Source: Gymnogyps californianus
Lineage: Eukaryota; Chordata; Aves; Accipitriformes; Cathartidae
NCBI RefSeq assembly: GCF_018139145.2
Contig: NC_059473.1
Span: forward strand, 6,626,503 to 6,690,502
Length of the DNA: 64,000 nt
Direction of reading: 5' to 3'
Made by a program: the position numbers and the translations under genes. Every line of letters begins with the position of its first letter. Position 1 is the first letter of the stretch. Below the pieces are notes generated by a model that had not been told where the DNA came from, ran no database searches, and saw nothing but the letters and a program-made list of their open reading frames with translations. Of the stretch, positions 62,791 through 64,000 are shown piece by piece.

Positions 62791-64000
62791 GTTATGTCTC
62801 TGGAAGCCCTTTTTCAGCATTGTGACGTTTTTGAGTGGTCATCGGGATCTAGTCTAGTTTTTTGAACTATTGACATCATCTGAGAGTGGAATAAAATTAT
62901 CACTGTAACTAAGTATCACACCTTTCAGGGAAGAGGTAACATCAGAAAGAAACAGTCCCCGTATGCTTAACCTGGAGAACTAAAGTTTTACAGTGTAGGG
63001 CATGCTTCTCTCCCAGTGGAACTGGGAAATGTGTTTCAGAATCGTCTTTAATTAAAATTGATTATAAACAAAGAAAGGCTTATAGGGAAGGGTATTGTCT
63101 TTCTGTAGACCAATTAATATAACAAACTTCCCAAGCTTTTGGTACTACAAAGACTGTTCTGATTTGAAGCAGAGGCAGCAAACTTCAACCTGCTACTATT
63201 ATGCTGATGGTGTCACCTATGTTTGCAGCTATCCTTCTGGGAAGTGAAAGCGTGTGTGACAGTTGCAGCTCGCCTCCTTCCCGCCCGCCCCCAGAAGCTG
63301 GCCAAACTATCATATGTTTCCTTTTCAACTAAGCATCAATTAATTCTGACCCTACAGCCCGCATTCGTAGAATAATCACAGAAATGGGAAACGCTAATAT
63401 GTGTCTTGGGAGGCTGGCTCTCCAGTCCTGTTTGGCTTAATGATACAGCACGTTTGGAATGATGTAACTGAACACAAACTCACCATGCTTATCCACAGCA
63501 TCCCAAGTATTTTTGTTTATAATGACTGTTGTTATGCTATTTGAAGGGATGCAGTTTAAAGAAATGCAAGTACCCATGTAGGAGCACCCTGATTGTAAAG
63601 ATGAGCATAGCAATAAAAATTATTTGTTTGGGTTTATCTGCTTATTGGGCGATTTGACATAATAATCCACCATCTAATATGTGCTTATCCTGGGCCAAGA
63701 TTATAACAGGTTATGAGCAGTTGACTTTCCTTGACTGACTTACCACTTCGCGTTGGTATTCATTCTGTTTATGTTACATGTCTGGTTATCTTTTCCATTT
63801 GCAGAATCTATGAAGTGTTTGATGTATTTGTGTAAACAATTTGATTCCTGAAAATATGTTCTGAATTAGATGCCATTACTGTACAACAAAACACTAACAA
63901 CATTCTGAGATCATGTAAAGCCCTTTGTTTAATAACAGTGAATGTTATTAGACTGTTACAGTAAGTACGTTAACATTAAAAAGCAGCTTGTAAAAATGAA
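62791..64000 (+). other. SLX4IP intron 2, right edge of window
   Basis: AT-rich apart from a short C-rich patch near 63275-63300. No exon recognised, so SLX4IP continues beyond the window. Confidence 0.55.

Noticed and set aside
1..64000. tRNA, rRNA, CRISPR arrays, bacterial-type operons
   Set aside because: None seen; the window is vertebrate nuclear DNA with spliced genes, and no tRNA-like cloverleaf sequences were recognised.

Overview
The window looks like avian nuclear DNA. Three things point to a bird: a CR1 LINE tail ending in the avian ATTCTRTG 3' repeats, a solo ERVL-type LTR of a class widespread in birds, and two vertebrate genes in the conserved MKKS-SLX4IP head-to-head order. 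In human (20p12) the same order continues to SNAP25 on one side and JAG1 on the other. No exon of either was seen here. Assignments rest on reading translations and splice sites by eye; no database search was possible.

Layout. 1-19.7 kb is mostly gene-free and lies past the 3' end of MKKS. It holds a few small repeats and one probable LTR-derived block (about 14.3-14.6 kb). MKKS is on the minus strand from about 26.1 kb to 19.7 kb. Its four coding exons join without a frame break into a 572-codon chaperonin-like protein. Its 5' leader carries two further small reading frames of 63 and 49 codons, each with one membrane segment. They match the conserved mitochondrial upstream-ORF peptides described for mammalian MKKS mRNA. 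A CpG island at 25.6-26.7 kb with ETS, CCAAT, CACGTG and three YY1-like sites is the shared promoter. SLX4IP leaves this island on the plus strand. Its first coding exon has only nine codons, at 32.6 kb. I found no later SLX4IP exon, so the rest of the window (over 31 kb) is read as intron 2.

Inside the SLX4IP introns are a small CpG-rich island with a TATA box (44.7-45.0 kb), a 595-bp solo LTR with a perfect 5-bp target-site duplication (45.5-46.1 kb), a decayed CR1/L3-like LINE (about 54.65-55.88 kb) and a younger CR1 3' end (62.3-62.8 kb). There are also two unexplained coding-like stretches: a 107-codon ORF with a signal-peptide-like start and a downstream AATAAA (49.25-49.58 kb), and a 114-bp open cassette between good splice sites (53.50-53.61 kb).

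How it works together. One locus makes three proteins from one minus-strand transcript: two mitochondrial-type micropeptides, then the BBS6 chaperonin subunit. A possible poly(A) site lies between the micropeptides and the main ORF. The most interesting observation is that the two micropeptides share an aligned motif in their membrane segments (S-L-x-x-V-H-[WF]-G), which suggests they may be related to each other.
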